A stretch of DNA of 64,000 nucleotides from Bradyrhizobium sp. STM 3843 (GTDB taxonomy: Bacteria; Pseudomonadota; Alphaproteobacteria; Rhizobiales; Xanthobacteraceae). The notes beneath the pieces were generated by a model. It had not been told where the DNA came from. It was given only the letters and a program-made list of their open reading frames with translations, and made no database searches. The stretch lies in the NCBI RefSeq assembly GCF_000239815.1, contig NZ_CAFK01000310.1:1-64000 (forward strand), in the 5' to 3' direction. The translations under genes and the position numbers were made by a program. Position 1 is the first letter of the stretch. Each line of letters starts with the position of its first letter. This document shows positions 37,842 to 49,670 of this stretch, piece by piece.

Positions 37842-37911
37842 ACCACGAGCTTCCGCCCGGCTTCCGGGGGCGAACTTGGCAACGGCGGCGCCTGAGACGT
37901 CAACTCAGGGA

Positions 37912-39180
37912 ATGATCCGGGAACATGCCTTGAGCAAGCAACGAAATATTTGCCTTGCTGAAGTCGCGCTTGTCGCGGGCATCATCGCGGTGGGCGCTGG
38001 TGGCGCCGTTCTGGCGCAACCGGCCGCCGCTCCACCTGCGGTCGGCGTCGTGGAAGCGGCCAGGAGGTCGATCACCGAGACCAGCGAATTTCTCGGACGC
38101 ATCGAGGCGATCAGCCGGGTCAACGTTGTGGCGCGCGTCACGGCGTTTCTCGAAGAGCGTCTGTTCACCGAAGGCGCCGAGGTTCGAAAGGGCGATGAGC
38201 TCTATCATCTCGAGCGAGGCCCCTTCGAGGCCGACCTCGCATCGAAGCGGGCGCAGGTTGCTGAGCTGCAGGCAACGCTCGAAAACGCCAAATTGACAAC
38301 CGAACGTGCCCGCACCCTGCTCGGCGGCCCGGCCGGACAACAATCGACCTACGACGCTGCGATCGCGAGCCAGCGGAGCCTGGAAGCCCAGGTGCAGGCC
38401 GCCCAGGCTCAGGTCCAGGCTTCGCAGATCAATCTTGATTACACCACGATCAGGGCACCGATCGACGGGAAGATCGGACGTACGGCGGTGACCGAGGGCA
38501 ACGTCGTCAGTCCAAACTCCGGGGTGCTCACCACGATCGTCAGCCAGGATCCCATGCACGTCACCTTCCCGGTGCCGCTGCGTCAGGGATTGCAGCTGCG
38601 TGAGCGTTACGGGCCGCAGGGCGGCCTGGAAGCCGTTGTCATCAGGCTTCGGCTGCCCGATGGCCGCATGTACGGCCAGTCCGGCAAACTGAATTTCGTC
38701 GACAATACGATTGCGCAGAACACGGATACAATCCTGGTGCGCGGCCAGATCGCCAATCCAATCCTGCGCGCCCCTTCAGCTGCCGGTGTCACCGTTCATG
38801 AACTCACCGACGGCGAGTTCGTCAGCGTCGAGCTTGAGGGTGTCGAACCGGTCGAGGTGCTGGCGATTCCGCGAGCCGCGGTGCTGTCCGACCAACGGGG
38901 CGACTACGTCCTCAAGGTCAGCGAGGACAACAAGGCTGAACAGCGCCGGGTCCAGCTTGGGCAGTCGACCCCCACACTAGCCGCCGTCATCAGCGGCCTT
39001 GCGGCCCATGACAGGGTGATCGTTGAAGGGCTGCAACGGGTTCGTCCTGGTCAATCCGTCGCGCCGGGGCCGCCAAGTCCCCAAATTCTGTCGATCATGA
39101 AAGCCGGCACGAATGATGGAGCAACGCAAACAGACCACGCCCCCTCCCCCGCGGCGCAGCCGGTGGACAGCAAGCCATGA
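37912..39180 (+). CDS. RND efflux periplasmic adaptor subunit
   Basis: A 422-residue membrane-fusion protein. A signal peptide is followed by a lipoyl/hairpin region with a coiled coil (about residues 105-170), a beta-barrel domain and the membrane-proximal domain. The motif [15 protein letters not shown] is typical of AcrA/MexE-like adaptors. It links the inner-membrane pump to an outer-membrane channel, which is not encoded here. The stop overlaps the pump gene by 4 bp (ATGA). Confidence 0.93.
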   Translation: MIREHALSKQRNICLAEVALVAGIIAVGAGGAVLAQPAAAPPAVGVVEAARRSITETSEFLGRIEAISRVNVVARVTAFLEERLFTEGAEVRKGDELYHLERGPFEADLASKRAQVAELQATLENAKLTTERARTLLGGPAGQQSTYDAAIASQRSLEAQVQAAQAQVQASQINLDYTTIRAPIDGKIGRTAVTEGNVVSPNSGVLTTIVSQDPMHVTFPVPLRQGLQLRERYGPQGGLEAVVIRLRLPDGRMYGQSGKLNFVDNTIAQNTDTILVRGQIANPILRAPSAAGVTVHELTDGEFVSVELEGVEPVEVLAIPRAAVLSDQRGDYVLKVSEDNKAEQRRVQLGQSTPTLAAVISGLAAHDRVIVEGLQRVRPGQSVAPGPPSPQILSIMKAGTNDGATQTDHAPSPAAQPVDSKP

Positions 39181-42100
39181 TGTCCGCCGTCTTTATCGAC
39201 CGCCCCCGCCTGGCGATGGTGATCGCCACCATCATCATCCTCGCCGGCGCGCTGGCGATCATGCAGATCCCGGTCGCACAATTCCCTGATATCGTGCCAC
39301 CGCAGGTCACGGTTTCCGGTACATTCCCGGGCGCTTCGGCTGAGGTCGTCGAAACCAGTGTCGCTCAACCGCTCGAAGCCCAGGTCATCGGAGTTGATCG
39401 CGCGCTCTATATGAAGTCGACCAGCGGCAATGATGGAAGCTACACACTCACCGTCTCGTTCGCGCTTGGCACCAATCCGGATATCAACACGGTCAACGTC
39501 AACAATCGCGTTCAGGCCGCGCTGTCGCAATTGCCTACCGAGGTTCAGCAGCAGGGTGTGACGGTCAGGAAGAAATCCTCAGCGATCCTGCAATTCCTGG
39601 TGCTGTACAGCTCCGATGATTCACAGGACGCGCTGTTCATCACCAACTATGCCATCATCAACATACTCGATGCAATTGCCAGCACACCCGGCGTCGGGCA
39701 GGCGAACCTGTTCACAAAGCTCAACTACTCGATGCGAATCTGGTTCGATTCGAAACGGCTGACGAGCCTCAACCTCACTCCATCCGATGTCATCGCGGCG
39801 ATCCGCGCTCAAAGCGTGCAGGCGCCGGTCGGGCGCATCGGCGCCCGGCCGATCAGCGATGACCAGCAGTTTCAGTTCAACGTACAGACCTTGGGGCGGC
39901 TCGCGACAGTCGACCAATTCGCAAACATTGTGCTCCGCGCCAATCCGGACGGCTCAGCGCTCCTGGTCAAGGACGTTGCCCGCGTCGAAATCGGCGCACA
40001 AAATCTGGACAGCGAGGCACGGATCGACGGCCGCGCCGCGGTGCCGATTGCGATCTATTTGGCGCCCGACGCTAATGCGGTGACGACGGCGCAGGCCGTC
40101 CACGCTGCCATGGAGCGGCTGTCCAGCCGATTTCCGCCGGGGCTTAGCTATCTCGTCCAATACGACTCCACGAGCTTCGTCCGCGATACGATCACCGAGG
40201 TGTTGAGGACCCTTGGCGAGGCGTTCGTGCTGGTGGTCATCGTGGTGTACCTGTTCCTGGGCAGTCTTCGCGCGACCGTGATTCCCGCGATCGCCGTTCC
40301 GGTCAGCCTGGTCGGTACTTTCGCCGTCCTGCTCGTACTCGGATATTCGGCCAACACGGTGTCGCTGCTCGCGCTGGTGCTTGCCATCGGGATTGTCGTC
40401 GACGACGCCATCGTCGTGGTCGAGAACGTCGAACGCGTGATGGAGGAAGAACCGGAACTTTCTTCCGTCGAGGCCAGCAAGAAGGCGATGATGCAGATCA
40501 CCGCGCCGATCATTGCGATTACGCTGGTGCTGCTCTCTGTGTTTGTGCCGATCGCGTTCATTCCCGGAATTTCCGGCACGCTGTTTCGCCAATTCGCCGT
40601 GACGATCAGCGCAGCCATGATGATTTCCGCGCTGAACGCTCTGACGCTCTCGCCTGCTTTGTGCGCGCTGTTCCTGCGGCACAGCGGCCGGCGTCGCGGC
40701 ATCATGGGCCGCGTGCTCGGCGGCATCGACTGGTTGCGCGACCAATATAGCGGCGGCGTCCGCCGGCTGATGCGTGTGGCCGGATTATCGGTCCTAATGG
40801 TCGCGATATTTGCTGGCGGCATATTCGCGATATCGCGCGTGACACCCACCGGGTTTCTGCCCGAGGAAGACCAAGGCGCGTTCTTCACCTCGGTGCAACT
40901 CCCGGATGGTGCCTCGGTCGCGCGCACGAGCGAGGTCACCCGGCAGGTTGAGGGCCTCCTGAAGCAGATGTCGGCCATCGATCATACGCTGGCCATCATC
41001 GGCTTTTCGCTGCTCGATGGAGCATCCGAACCAAACAGCGCACTCGTTGTCGCCCGGCTGAAACCATTTGCGGATCGCAGGGCGGCAGCGGATTCTGCAC
41101 AAGCGCTGATCCGGCATATTTTCGAGGCTGGCACACAGATCAGGCAGGCCAACGTGCTGCCGTTCAACCTGCCCCCTATCATTGGGCTTTCCGTTGGCGG
41201 CGGTTTTGAATACCAGCTCCAGGCCTTGGAGGGACAGGATCCAGCCGCGATCTCAAGTGTCACCGGCGCGTTGATTGCCGCTGCCAATGCCGATCCGCGG
41301 CTGGCCCGCGTCTTCTCGACCTTCACCGCGACCAATCCCTCGATCTATCTCGATATCGATCGCCGCAAGGCCCAGGCGCTCGGCCTGACGATCACCGACA
41401 TCTTCGCCGCACTGCAAGCGACGCTTGGCGGCATCTATGTCAACAACTTCAATCTCTATGGCCGCACATGGCAGGTCAACATTCAAGGCGAGGCATTCGA
41501 TCGCGCGGATATTTCCGACATCTGGCGAGTCTACCTCCGCAACAGCACGGGCCAGATGGTGCCCATCCGATCTTTGGCCGATATCAAGATCGTCACCGGC
41601 CCCCAGGTCATCACCCGCTACAACAACTACCGTTCGGTCACCGTGAATGGCAGCCCGGCGCCTGGCGTTTCATCGGGAACTGCACTTGCGGCCATGACGG
41701 AGATTTCCAACGCGGTGCTGCCTGCGGGCTACGGTTTTGAATGGACCGGAACCGCCTATCAGGAACAGCAGGCCGCCGGCCAAACAGGCATCGTGCTGAT
41801 GCTCGCCGTTCTGTTTGCCTATCTCTTCCTGGTGGCGCTCTATGAGAGCACGATCATTCCCGTCCCCGTGCTGCTATCCGTCGTTGTCGGTGTGCTCGGG
41901 TCCTATCTCGGCATCAAGATTTCCGGACTCAATCTTGACCTCTACGGCCAGATCGGACTTGTAGTGCTGATTGCGCTCGCCGCCAAGAACGGCATCCTCA
42001 TCGTCGAGTTTGCGAAGGAGCGGCGCGAGACGGGCACAGCAATCGACGAGGCCGCGATCCAGGGGTCCCATATGCGATTTCGCGCGGTTATGATGACGTC

Positions 42101-42329
42101 CGTTGCGTTCATCCTGGGACTTCTGCCGCTCGTGTTCGCAACCGGCGCCGCCCAACTCAGCCGCCGCGCCGTCGGCACCGCCGTGTTTGCGGGCATGCTC
42201 GCGGCGAGCTCGATTGGGATCTTCATGGTGCCGATGCTCTATGTGACCTTTCAGCGCATGCGCGAGCGGGTGAAGACGGCTTCGAATTCAAGCAGACGGC
42301 CGCTCGATGACTCGGCGCCGGCAGAATGA
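39177..42329 (+). CDS. RND multidrug efflux permease (HAE1 family)
   Basis: A 1050-residue pump with 12 transmembrane helices and two large periplasmic loops. The proton-relay Asp pair is in [18 protein letters not shown], and the relay Lys is in [16 protein letters not shown]. Full length, no frameshift. Substrates cannot be told from sequence. No TetR or MarR regulator lies next to the pair. Confidence 0.96.
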   Translation: MMSAVFIDRPRLAMVIATIIILAGALAIMQIPVAQFPDIVPPQVTVSGTFPGASAEVVETSVAQPLEAQVIGVDRALYMKSTSGNDGSYTLTVSFALGTNPDINTVNVNNRVQAALSQLPTEVQQQGVTVRKKSSAILQFLVLYSSDDSQDALFITNYAIINILDAIASTPGVGQANLFTKLNYSMRIWFDSKRLTSLNLTPSDVIAAIRAQSVQAPVGRIGARPISDDQQFQFNVQTLGRLATVDQFANIVLRANPDGSALLVKDVARVEIGAQNLDSEARIDGRAAVPIAIYLAPDANAVTTAQAVHAAMERLSSRFPPGLSYLVQYDSTSFVRDTITEVLRTLGEAFVLVVIVVYLFLGSLRATVIPAIAVPVSLVGTFAVLLVLGYSANTVSLLALVLAIGIVVDDAIVVVENVERVMEEEPELSSVEASKKAMMQITAPIIAITLVLLSVFVPIAFIPGISGTLFRQFAVTISAAMMISALNALTLSPALCALFLRHSGRRRGIMGRVLGGIDWLRDQYSGGVRRLMRVAGLSVLMVAIFAGGIFAISRVTPTGFLPEEDQGAFFTSVQLPDGASVARTSEVTRQVEGLLKQMSAIDHTLAIIGFSLLDGASEPNSALVVARLKPFADRRAAADSAQALIRHIFEAGTQIRQANVLPFNLPPIIGLSVGGGFEYQLQALEGQDPAAISSVTGALIAAANADPRLARVFSTFTATNPSIYLDIDRRKAQALGLTITDIFAALQATLGGIYVNNFNLYGRTWQVNIQGEAFDRADISDIWRVYLRNSTGQMVPIRSLADIKIVTGPQVITRYNNYRSVTVNGSPAPGVSSGTALAAMTEISNAVLPAGYGFEWTGTAYQEQQAAGQTGIVLMLAVLFAYLFLVALYESTIIPVPVLLSVVVGVLGSYLGIKISGLNLDLYGQIGLVVLIALAAKNGILIVEFAKERRETGTAIDEAAIQGSHMRFRAVMMTSVAFILGLLPLVFATGAAQLSRRAVGTAVFAGMLAASSIGIFMVPMLYVTFQRMRERVKTASNSSRRPLDDSAPAE

Positions 42330-42405
42330 CCTCCGGCGCGGCCACATGTGGTCCTTTTCGCTACACGCGGTCGATGTCGAATGGATACGGAGATACGCAA
42401 GATGG

Positions 42406-43851
42406 TCAGAACGACCCGAACACCGACCCCAGTATCAGGACCGCGACAAGTGCAATAATGCAGCTGACGATCACGGTCATCACCATGTCGAGATAGCTCT
42501 CACGGTGGGTCAGACCACTGATTTGCAGCAACAGCAACACCGTGCCGTTGTGTGGGAGAGCGTCCAGGGTGCCCGCGCTCATCGTTGTTATACGATGCAT
42601 TAGGTCGGGAGCGATGCCATGTTCATTGGCAAGGCGCACGAAGTCATCACCGAATGCATTGAGCACGATAGCCATGCCGCCGGAAGCAGTCCCGGTAAGC
42701 CCCGCCAGCACGTTCATGGAGACGGCGAGTGAGACGAGCGGCCCGCCGCCGATCGAGAATACCGCATCGCGGACCGTCGTAAATGCCGGCAACGCCGCAA
42801 CGACCGCGCCGAAGCCAACGAGGCTGGCGATCATCAGCATCGGCAGAGCTGCAGAATTCGCCCCGGCGTCGATGCTCTCACGGACAGATGGCAAGCGTCG
42901 CAAGTTGACGAGAAGGACGGTCACGTTTGCCGCCGCGAGCGCCACGACAACAGACCAGACGCCCGACACCGCTCCGATCGACGTACCACCCCACTGCTCC
43001 TCCGACAGAAATGAAAAATCGAGCCGCGGGAATATGACAAGCGACATCAAGAAATTCGTCACAATGACAACGACGAGGGGCAGCACGGCCAGGAAGAAGC
43101 TGGGTTCATTCTCGGCCCGCTTGCCATGCGGCAGCTCCGCCGGATCGAAGTCGCCCGCCGGCGCCGCCTGTTCGCGAACCATCTCGTTGACGACGGGGAC
43201 AGTTTCCGTCTCACCACCATAACCCTCGCCGGCTTTCTGTGCGGCCGCCTCGGCGCGGCCGAGCCACCACATGCCAAAGATAAAGATGATCGCCGACGCG
43301 ATGACGCTCAGCCCGGGCGCCGCGAAGGTGGTGGTGCCGAAATACGGCATTGGGATCGCGTTATTGACCGAAGGCGTTCCAGGCATCACCGACATCGTGA
43401 ACGTGAATGCTCCAAGGCCGACCGTCGCTGGCAACAGCCGTCGCGGGATGTTCGCGGCTCGGAACATTTCATGAGCCATGGGCACCACCACGAAAAATGC
43501 GACGAACACGCTCACGCCGCCGTAGGTCACAACGGCCGAAGCGATCACCACCGCGAGTATCGTGCGGTTCGTCCCCAGCCTGTTGGTCAGATATTTGGCG
43601 ATGGAGCTGATCGACCCGCTGTCGCCCATCAGCTTTCCGAACAATCCGCCCAACATGAACATTGGAAACCATTGCGCGACGAATCGCGCCGCTCCGCCCA
43701 TGAACGTTTGGGTCCAGTGAGCGAGCAGCGGTTCGCCGGAGAACGCGGCTGCGACGAGCGCAGCCACTGGAGAGACCAGAAGTACACTCACCCCGCGGTA
43801 CGCGAGCCACATGAGCAGAGCCAAACCAAGCAAAACTCCGATAAGTCCCAT
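42406..43851 (-). CDS. GntP-type permease
   Basis: A 481-residue transporter with 12 or more hydrophobic segments. The length and conserved patches (for example GGLFGKLMGDSGS, MPGTPSVNNAIP and TGTASGGMAI) place it near GntP-family symporters of gluconate and other carboxylates; the substrate is not known. GGAGAAGG precedes the ATG. It begins 48 bp after the urea channel gene in the same direction, so it may be the last member of urease operon 1. Confidence 0.85.
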   Translation of the reverse strand: MGLIGVLLGLALLMWLAYRGVSVLLVSPVAALVAAAFSGEPLLAHWTQTFMGGAARFVAQWFPMFMLGGLFGKLMGDSGSISSIAKYLTNRLGTNRTILAVVIASAVVTYGGVSVFVAFFVVVPMAHEMFRAANIPRRLLPATVGLGAFTFTMSVMPGTPSVNNAIPMPYFGTTTFAAPGLSVIASAIIFIFGMWWLGRAEAAAQKAGEGYGGETETVPVVNEMVREQAAPAGDFDPAELPHGKRAENEPSFFLAVLPLVVVIVTNFLMSLVIFPRLDFSFLSEEQWGGTSIGAVSGVWSVVVALAAANVTVLLVNLRRLPSVRESIDAGANSAALPMLMIASLVGFGAVVAALPAFTTVRDAVFSIGGGPLVSLAVSMNVLAGLTGTASGGMAIVLNAFGDDFVRLANEHGIAPDLMHRITTMSAGTLDALPHNGTVLLLLQISGLTHRESYLDMVMTVIVSCIIALVAVLILGSVFGSF

Positions 43852-43899
43852 GGTGCACCTTCTCCAACGAATGCGGGAGCCTTGATTGAGCTGTCGCTC

Positions 43900-44916
43900 T
43901 CAAGCCCCGGCAGCCGGATTTTCGATATCGCGAGCGGCAGGATCCTTCTGCTCCAAGCGTTGCCGCGGCAACAGGAACAACCAGGTCACCAGCACGAAAG
44001 GTGCCGTGAGAGCCGGGATCGCAAACGGCGTCAAAGCGACGTTCAGGGCTGCCTGGGTGATCACCGTGAACACTGTGGCGAGCGCAGCGTAGACAACGAC
44101 GCGCCAGCTCGGCTGATAGAAGACGGTACCGAGCGCGATCGCCGTCAGGACTGGGCTGAACCCAAGCAGGCCGCCGGTGATCAGATCGCTCTCGGCGCCG
44201 AAAAGATGAGCGGTCAGCACTGCCAATATCGCTCCCCCGAGCGCGAAGACAGCTGCCGCGAGCGAGCTCACGGCGAGCCCCGCAAGCAGGAGCAGCGCCG
44301 CGATGCCGCTGGCTTTCAAAAAGACTTGCGAGATGCTCAGGAAAACTCCCTCGACAAGGTCAAGCAGCCGAAGTGGACTTGTCGGGTAGGGTTGGAACGC
44401 GGTGACTACGGCGCCGGACGGCAGTGCCGTTCCCGCGAGGCCGGAAAATCCATATGTCGCCAACAGAAGAAGCCACGTCGTGAGCACAAATGGGAAGGTG
44501 AGAGCACTCCCCCATGGCTTGACGATGTTGGTGGTGGCGAGCATCACGATGACGGATACGGCCGCTCCCAGTATCACATACACCCAAAGCAGCGGTCCGG
44601 GCGCCAGGAACGTCGCCAGCGCAAGACCGACGAGAATGCCGTTGAAGCCATAAAGCCCGGAATAGAGTGAGTCATTGTCGACGCGAAGCCATTGCGCCGT
44701 CAGGTTGGACACGACGACCGCGAGGATGCCCGCAATTGCCACCTGGGGGACGCCGGCCGCATAGGAACCCCAGCCGATCGCGGCCAGGAAGAGAATGCCG
44801 GTCAGCGGATTGTTCTGAAACATGACCTGCCCGATGCCGCGCAAGTTGATGTCCAGAAACCGCAACAGGCCCGACGACACAGAGAGGCTTTCCCAGCCTG
44901 CCAAGATCCTTTCCAT
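43900..44916 (-). CDS. Urea transporter, UT/Yut channel family
   Basis: A 338-residue membrane channel with two related halves. The signature N-N-P-L-T-G lies near residue 36 of the first half, and the NALAL-type repeat is represented by ITQAALNVALTPF in the second. UT channels let urea diffuse into the cell down its gradient. It lies 63 bp after ureD of operon 1, which supports this role. Confidence 0.9.
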   Translation of the reverse strand: MERILAGWESLSVSSGLLRFLDINLRGIGQVMFQNNPLTGILFLAAIGWGSYAAGVPQVAIAGILAVVVSNLTAQWLRVDNDSLYSGLYGFNGILVGLALATFLAPGPLLWVYVILGAAVSVIVMLATTNIVKPWGSALTFPFVLTTWLLLLATYGFSGLAGTALPSGAVVTAFQPYPTSPLRLLDLVEGVFLSISQVFLKASGIAALLLLAGLAVSSLAAAVFALGGAILAVLTAHLFGAESDLITGGLLGFSPVLTAIALGTVFYQPSWRVVVYAALATVFTVITQAALNVALTPFAIPALTAPFVLVTWLFLLPRQRLEQKDPAARDIENPAAGA

Positions 44917-44979
44917 TGCCGCCTCCTCGAACGTGTCGCTATCGGCTGCCGCGCGTCAGCCGTTTACAGCGCTCACCCG

Positions 44980-45930
44980 CTACCGCCAGAGATAGAGCGG
45001 AGGCAGCGCAGCGCCGATGACCTCCTGACGTACCAGCCCCCAGATTTCGCGGACTTTTGCCTTCACCTGCGCGGTTTCACGGCCCAGCACTTTGAAAATC
45101 AAGCCAGCATCATTGGGCAGATAGCAGGCACCGAGCGCTATGCCTCCAGCCTGATTCACATCGGCTTCCGCGCGTTCGTGAATACGCACAGCCTTTTCCT
45201 TGGGTGTGCACAGGACCACGTTGGCGAACACGTCAAAGGAATTCATCACGCCAGTCTGCCGCATCTCATATCGCCTGGGCTCGATCACCAGCTTCTCTGC
45301 GAACAGGGAGCGACCATCAGGTCGTGTCGCCGACGTCGAGATCGACAACACGGTTGCTCCGAAGCATTCGTCAGGATGATGGTATTTCCGCCCCGCTTGA
45401 ATGATTTCCGAAAGCAGCAGCGTGGCCGATGGTGCGACCGAGATTTGGGTATCGCTGAGAAACCGCGACTCTCGGTGCGGGATCACAGGCTCCGGAATGA
45501 ATTCCAAATAGGCATCTTCAAACAGCGTAATCGTTTGGCTCTGCGCCGCATAGTTTGCATCCATCGCATGGATCTTGGTTGCCGACTGCGAGGTGAGATG
45601 AGCCTGCGCGCGTGGACCAAGGGTTATGTCGAGAGCGAGCCTGTCTCCCTGCAGCACGCAGCCCGTGGTGGTGATGAGAAAGACGCTAGCCAACCCCGGC
45701 ATGGCTTCGTCGCAATGCAGCGCACGCTGCACCATGTAAGGCGCTTGACGCTGCAAGTTCGCCAGGATCGTTTGGCCCGAGCGTTGCTCGAAGCCAAGAC
45801 GCAGGTATCCCGTCTTCCCTACGGTGCCGCTCCGCATCTGCGGCGGCTCGTCCTGGAATGGTGCAAATTCAGGCATCGACGCGCCAAGCGCTTCGGCGCG
45901 AGCCCAGGGCGGAACGGCGGCCGGTATCAT
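44980..45930 (-). CDS. ureD: Urease accessory protein UreD (operon 1)
   Basis: A 316-residue UreD/UreH protein; longer than most because of about 30 extra residues at the N-terminus. Typical segments are [42 protein letters not shown] and the C-terminal [17 protein letters not shown]. UreD binds the apo-urease with UreF and UreG and guides nickel to the active site. It overlaps ureG by 4 bp. Confidence 0.95.
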   Translation of the reverse strand: MIPAAVPPWARAEALGASMPEFAPFQDEPPQMRSGTVGKTGYLRLGFEQRSGQTILANLQRQAPYMVQRALHCDEAMPGLASVFLITTTGCVLQGDRLALDITLGPRAQAHLTSQSATKIHAMDANYAAQSQTITLFEDAYLEFIPEPVIPHRESRFLSDTQISVAPSATLLLSEIIQAGRKYHHPDECFGATVLSISTSATRPDGRSLFAEKLVIEPRRYEMRQTGVMNSFDVFANVVLCTPKEKAVRIHERAEADVNQAGGIALGACYLPNDAGLIFKVLGRETAQVKAKVREIWGLVRQEVIGAALPPLYLWR

Positions 45931-46571
45931 GCTGACCGCCGCGCACGCGGATCGATGTCGAACAGAAACTCCCGTTCGATCAGCGCGACCAGCTCGGGAA
46001 TACCTTCTCCGGTCTTGCAGTTCGTGAACAGGAACGGCTTGACGCCACGCATCATCCGCGAGTCCCGCTCCATCACGTCGAGGCTGGCCCCGACGTAAGG
46101 TGCAAGATCGATTTTGTTGATGACCAGGATATCGGAATGTGTGATCCCGGGTCCGTTCTTGCGCGGGATCTTGTCGCCTGCGGCGACGTCGATCACGTAG
46201 ATGAAGTAGTCCACCAAGGCGGGCGAGAAGGTCAATGTCAGATTATCGCCTCCGCTTTCGATCAGCACGACGTCGCTGTCCGGAAAGCGCCGCTCCATAT
46301 CCTCGACCGCGGCAAGGTTCATGCTTGGATCTTCACGCACGGCGGTATGAGGGCAGGCCCCCGTCTCCACGCCAAGAATACGTTCGTGGAGCAGAACACC
46401 CTTGAGCGTACGCTGAACATGCTTGGCATCTTCAGTCGTCACCACATCATTTGTAATAATCAGCACCTTGATGCCGAGATCGAGCAGGCGCGGCGTGATC
46501 GCCTCCACGATCGCGGTCTTGCCTGACCCGACCGGGCCGCCGATACCGATACGCGTGATACTATTCGCCAT
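45927..46571 (-). CDS. ureG: Urease accessory GTPase UreG (operon 1)
   Basis: A 214-residue SIMIBI GTPase from the ATG at 46571 (GGAG at good spacing); an ATG four codons upstream is possible. P-loop [10 protein letters not shown], the nickel-binding CPH motif in [11 protein letters not shown], and NKIDLAP are all present. GTP hydrolysis drives nickel loading of urease. Confidence 0.97.
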   Translation of the reverse strand: MANSITRIGIGGPVGSGKTAIVEAITPRLLDLGIKVLIITNDVVTTEDAKHVQRTLKGVLLHERILGVETGACPHTAVREDPSMNLAAVEDMERRFPDSDVVLIESGGDNLTLTFSPALVDYFIYVIDVAAGDKIPRKNGPGITHSDILVINKIDLAPYVGASLDVMERDSRMMRGVKPFLFTNCKTGEGIPELVALIEREFLFDIDPRARRSA

Positions 46572-46590
46572 TCCCAGCTCCATTTCGACG

Positions 46591-47310
46591 TCAGTTCATG
46601 AACAGCCGCACACGCGCTCGGGTGTGGACAGCAGCTAGGATCTCGGTCAACGGCGCAAACCCTGCCATGTCCGACAGCCGTGCTGCCGCCGCGGTCGCGT
46701 ACATCTGTTCCACTTCGCCGGCGAGTTCGTACAGGATCTTCTGCGTCTCGATGTGGCTGACCTTCATCAGCCGAAGAGCTGCGCCGAGGATGGTCGTCGC
46801 TACGCCATACTGGTGCACGACGAACGCGTGATAGGCGGGTAGTTCCTGCGCCGCGAAATTGATCGCCAATGCGATGGGGTAACAGCCGGGCGTGACGGAC
46901 TTTTCAATGCATTCGCGCCACGTGCGAAGCAGTGAGGCACCAATCACTGCGACGCCCATCTCCGTGAACTTCTTGCCCATACGGACCGACATGGTTCGCG
47001 CTTCGTCAGAGAGCTTGCGCGCATAGACCTGAGCATCGATCCTAACGAGGGTATCGATCTCGCCGGCCGTCGCCGCGCGGTGTGCTGCTATGAGTGCGAT
47101 GCAGTCGCCGCGGGCCGCCTGTTCCACCGCGGTGCGCGCGAAGGCCCGAAGGGTCGCCGCGTTTCTGACCACACCTTCCTGAACGGCGGATTCCAGTCCG
47201 GACGAAAATGAAAACGCTCCAACGGGGAACATCGAGTCGCCAAACTGCAATGTCCGCGAAAGCGACGCCGTTATCTTCGATCCGTCCACATTTTCATTCG
47301 CGGTGATCAC
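46591..47310 (-). CDS. ureF: Urease accessory protein UreF (operon 1)
   Basis: About 239 residues from a GTG at 47310 that overlaps ureE by 17 bp; a later GTG at 47289 is an alternative. All-helical UreF with [21 protein letters not shown] at the N-terminus (residues ~16-36) and the conserved C-terminal patch. UreF gates GTPase activity of UreG in the activation complex. The frame extending to 47475 lies inside ureE and is not used. Confidence 0.92.
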   Translation of the reverse strand: MITANENVDGSKITASLSRTLQFGDSMFPVGAFSFSSGLESAVQEGVVRNAATLRAFARTAVEQAARGDCIALIAAHRAATAGEIDTLVRIDAQVYARKLSDEARTMSVRMGKKFTEMGVAVIGASLLRTWRECIEKSVTPGCYPIALAINFAAQELPAYHAFVVHQYGVATTILGAALRLMKVSHIETQKILYELAGEVEQMYATAAAARLSDMAGFAPLTEILAAVHTRARVRLFMN

Positions 47311-47911
47311 GTGCAGACCCGGTCCTTGTCGGTATGGCCTCTGCTTCGGCATCATGCTCGTGAGTATGAGAATGCACGGGCCCTTCCGCACCACCGAAAA
47401 GCCGCCGGGACTCATGTGGGGCGAGGTAGGGAACGACCTCTCGTCCGGGCACGAATTCGAAGCGGATCCGCTCAAAGCGATGGGTGTTCATGACGGAGGC
47501 CATGACCTTCCGATCGACGGTCAGAGGGACATAGACGCGGTTGTCCTTGACCAGCGCCGGCCAATGCTGGTTGCCCATCGCGTGGCCGAGTTCGACGCAG
47601 GTGCGCATTGCTAGTCCGGGCGCGACGTTCATGAGGTCATCCAGATGCACGATCATCACCTCGCGCAGCTCGATTCGCGCAACGAGTGCCGACAGCGCCT
47701 GGGCATTCCAGAGCAGAATGTCTCCGTCGCGGATGTGGGTGCGGCGATCGAGAGAGACGGCCACTTCGGCACCCTTTGTGGTCGTCTTGCGGAAACGGCT
47801 CTTCTGCGCCTCCCACTGGTCGATCTCGATCAGATCCATTTCGACGCTACACAACCGCCGGGCCCAATCCGGATCGGCGACATTGCCTAGAACGGAGTTG
47901 ATGAGGATCAT
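47294..47911 (-). CDS. ureE: Urease nickel metallochaperone UreE (operon 1)
   Basis: A 205-residue UreE. The second domain holds the conserved GNQHWPALV, whose His binds nickel. The tail is His-containing (HSHTHEHDAEAE) but much poorer in His than the enterobacterial form. The last 20 residues are less typical. It supplies nickel to UreG. It begins 10 bp after ureC. Confidence 0.92.
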   Translation of the reverse strand: MILINSVLGNVADPDWARRLCSVEMDLIEIDQWEAQKSRFRKTTTKGAEVAVSLDRRTHIRDGDILLWNAQALSALVARIELREVMIVHLDDLMNVAPGLAMRTCVELGHAMGNQHWPALVKDNRVYVPLTVDRKVMASVMNTHRFERIRFEFVPGREVVPYLAPHESRRLFGGAEGPVHSHTHEHDAEAEAIPTRTGSARDHRE

Positions 47912-47921
47912 GACCGGTTTC

Positions 47922-49643
47922 TCAGCTGAAGAAGTATTTTTGATTGAGCGAGACTGTCGTCAGCGGCGGAACCGTCGCGTGCTTGCCGTCAACGGTCACC
48001 GCAAAGGTTTCCGGACTGACCTCGATCTTCGGTGTCCCCGTATTTCGAACCATGTCGTGCTTTCCGATCTTGCGCACATTTCTCACCGGCATCACCTGCC
48101 GGCGGAGCCCCAACCGCTCCTTGACACCTGCAGCATGGGCGGAGCCGGAGACGAAGGTGATGCAATTGGCGGCCAGCGCATCGCCGTAAGCACCGAACAT
48201 CGGCCGGTAATAGGTGGGTTGCGGCGTCGGCAGCGATGCGTTCGGATCGCCCATCACCGCCCAGCTTATGAAGCCGTTCTTGATCACGATCTTTGGCTTT
48301 GCGCCGAAGAACGCCGGCTCCCACAGCACGAGATCGGCGATCTTGCCGACCTCGACCGAACCCAGCACGTCGGCAATTCCATGCGCGATCGCCGGATTGA
48401 TCGTGATCTTTGCGACATAGCGCAGCACGCGGAAGTTATCGTTTCCCGGTACGTCCTCCGGCAGCTTGCCGTGTCCAGTCTTCATTGCATCAGCGGTCTG
48501 GATGCAACGTAGCCAGCATTCCCCGATCCGCCCCATGGCCTGCGAGTCGCTCGAGAACATCGAGATGACACCGAGATCCTGCAGGACATTTTCGGCAGCA
48601 ATGGTCTCGGCGCGGATACGGCTCTCGGTGAAGGCCACATCCGAGGGGATGTCAGGACTGAGATGATGACAGACCATAATCATGTCGTAGAGCTCCGCCT
48701 GCGAATTGATGCCGTAGGGGAGCGTAGGATTGGTCGAGGACGGCAAGACGTTAGGAAGGCCGGCGATCTTGATGATATCCGGCGCGTGGCCGCCGCCGGA
48801 ACCTTCGGTATGGAACGAATGGACCGTCCGTCCTTCAAACGCCGCGATCGAATCGTCGATGAAGCCGGACTCGTTCAGCGTATCCGTATGGATGCAGACC
48901 TGGGTGTCCGTCTCGTCGGCAACGGTCAGCGCGGAGCGAAGCACCGCCGGGGTGGTGCCCCAGTCTTCGTGACATTTGACACCGACCGCGCCCGCCTCAA
49001 TCTGTTCAACCAGCGCGGCTTTGCCGTGTCCGTGCCCCTTGCCGAGAATGCCGACGTTGAGCGGCCAGTTTTCGAACGCGCGCAACATCATGCTGATGTT
49101 GCCGGGACCCGAAGTGACGGTGGTTGCGTTGGAGCCGTCCGAAGGACCGGTACCGCCACCGATCAACGTGGTCGTGCCGTTGGAGAGCGCGGCCTCGGCC
49201 TGCTGCGGGGAAATGAAATGAATGTGCGTGTCGATCCCGGCGGCCGTCAGGATGAGATGTGAGCCCGAGATGGCGTCGGTAGCCAATCCCAACTCCAGGC
49301 CAGGCGTAACGCGATCCATCGTCTGAGGGTTGCCAGACTTGCCGATCGCACAGATGCGGCCATCCTTGATACCCACGTCGGCTTTCACGACGCCCAGCAC
49401 CGCGTCGATGACGGTCACGTTGGTGATCACCAGGTCGGGGGCGCCCCCTGCCCGCGTCACCTGATTGTCCATCCCCATGCCCTCGCGCATGCTCTTGCCG
49501 CCGCCGAAGACGATTTCATCGCCGTAACCGCCGCGCAGATCGCGCTCGATTTCGACGAACAGGCCCGTGTCGCCCAAGCGGATGCGGTCGCCTGTCGTCG
49601 GACCGAAAAGGCCGACATATTCTTGCCGGGAGATGGTAGCCAT
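47922..49643 (-). CDS. ureC: Urease alpha subunit UreC (operon 1)
   Basis: A 573-residue catalytic subunit. The dinuclear nickel site is complete: H140 and H142 (DTHIHF), carbamylated K223 (GVKCHEDWG), H252 (CIHTDTLNE), H278 (HTEGSGGGH), D366 (SSDSQAMGR). The flap carries C325 and H326. It hydrolyses urea to ammonia and carbamate. It shares only part of its sequence with the second UreC at 55444, so the two are not a recent duplication. Confidence 0.98.
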   Translation of the reverse strand: MATISRQEYVGLFGPTTGDRIRLGDTGLFVEIERDLRGGYGDEIVFGGGKSMREGMGMDNQVTRAGGAPDLVITNVTVIDAVLGVVKADVGIKDGRICAIGKSGNPQTMDRVTPGLELGLATDAISGSHLILTAAGIDTHIHFISPQQAEAALSNGTTTLIGGGTGPSDGSNATTVTSGPGNISMMLRAFENWPLNVGILGKGHGHGKAALVEQIEAGAVGVKCHEDWGTTPAVLRSALTVADETDTQVCIHTDTLNESGFIDDSIAAFEGRTVHSFHTEGSGGGHAPDIIKIAGLPNVLPSSTNPTLPYGINSQAELYDMIMVCHHLSPDIPSDVAFTESRIRAETIAAENVLQDLGVISMFSSDSQAMGRIGECWLRCIQTADAMKTGHGKLPEDVPGNDNFRVLRYVAKITINPAIAHGIADVLGSVEVGKIADLVLWEPAFFGAKPKIVIKNGFISWAVMGDPNASLPTPQPTYYRPMFGAYGDALAANCITFVSGSAHAAGVKERLGLRRQVMPVRNVRKIGKHDMVRNTGTPKIEVSPETFAVTVDGKHATVPPLTTVSLNQKYFFS

Positions 49644-49670
49644 TATGGCCCTCGTTCAAGGATTTGCGTT

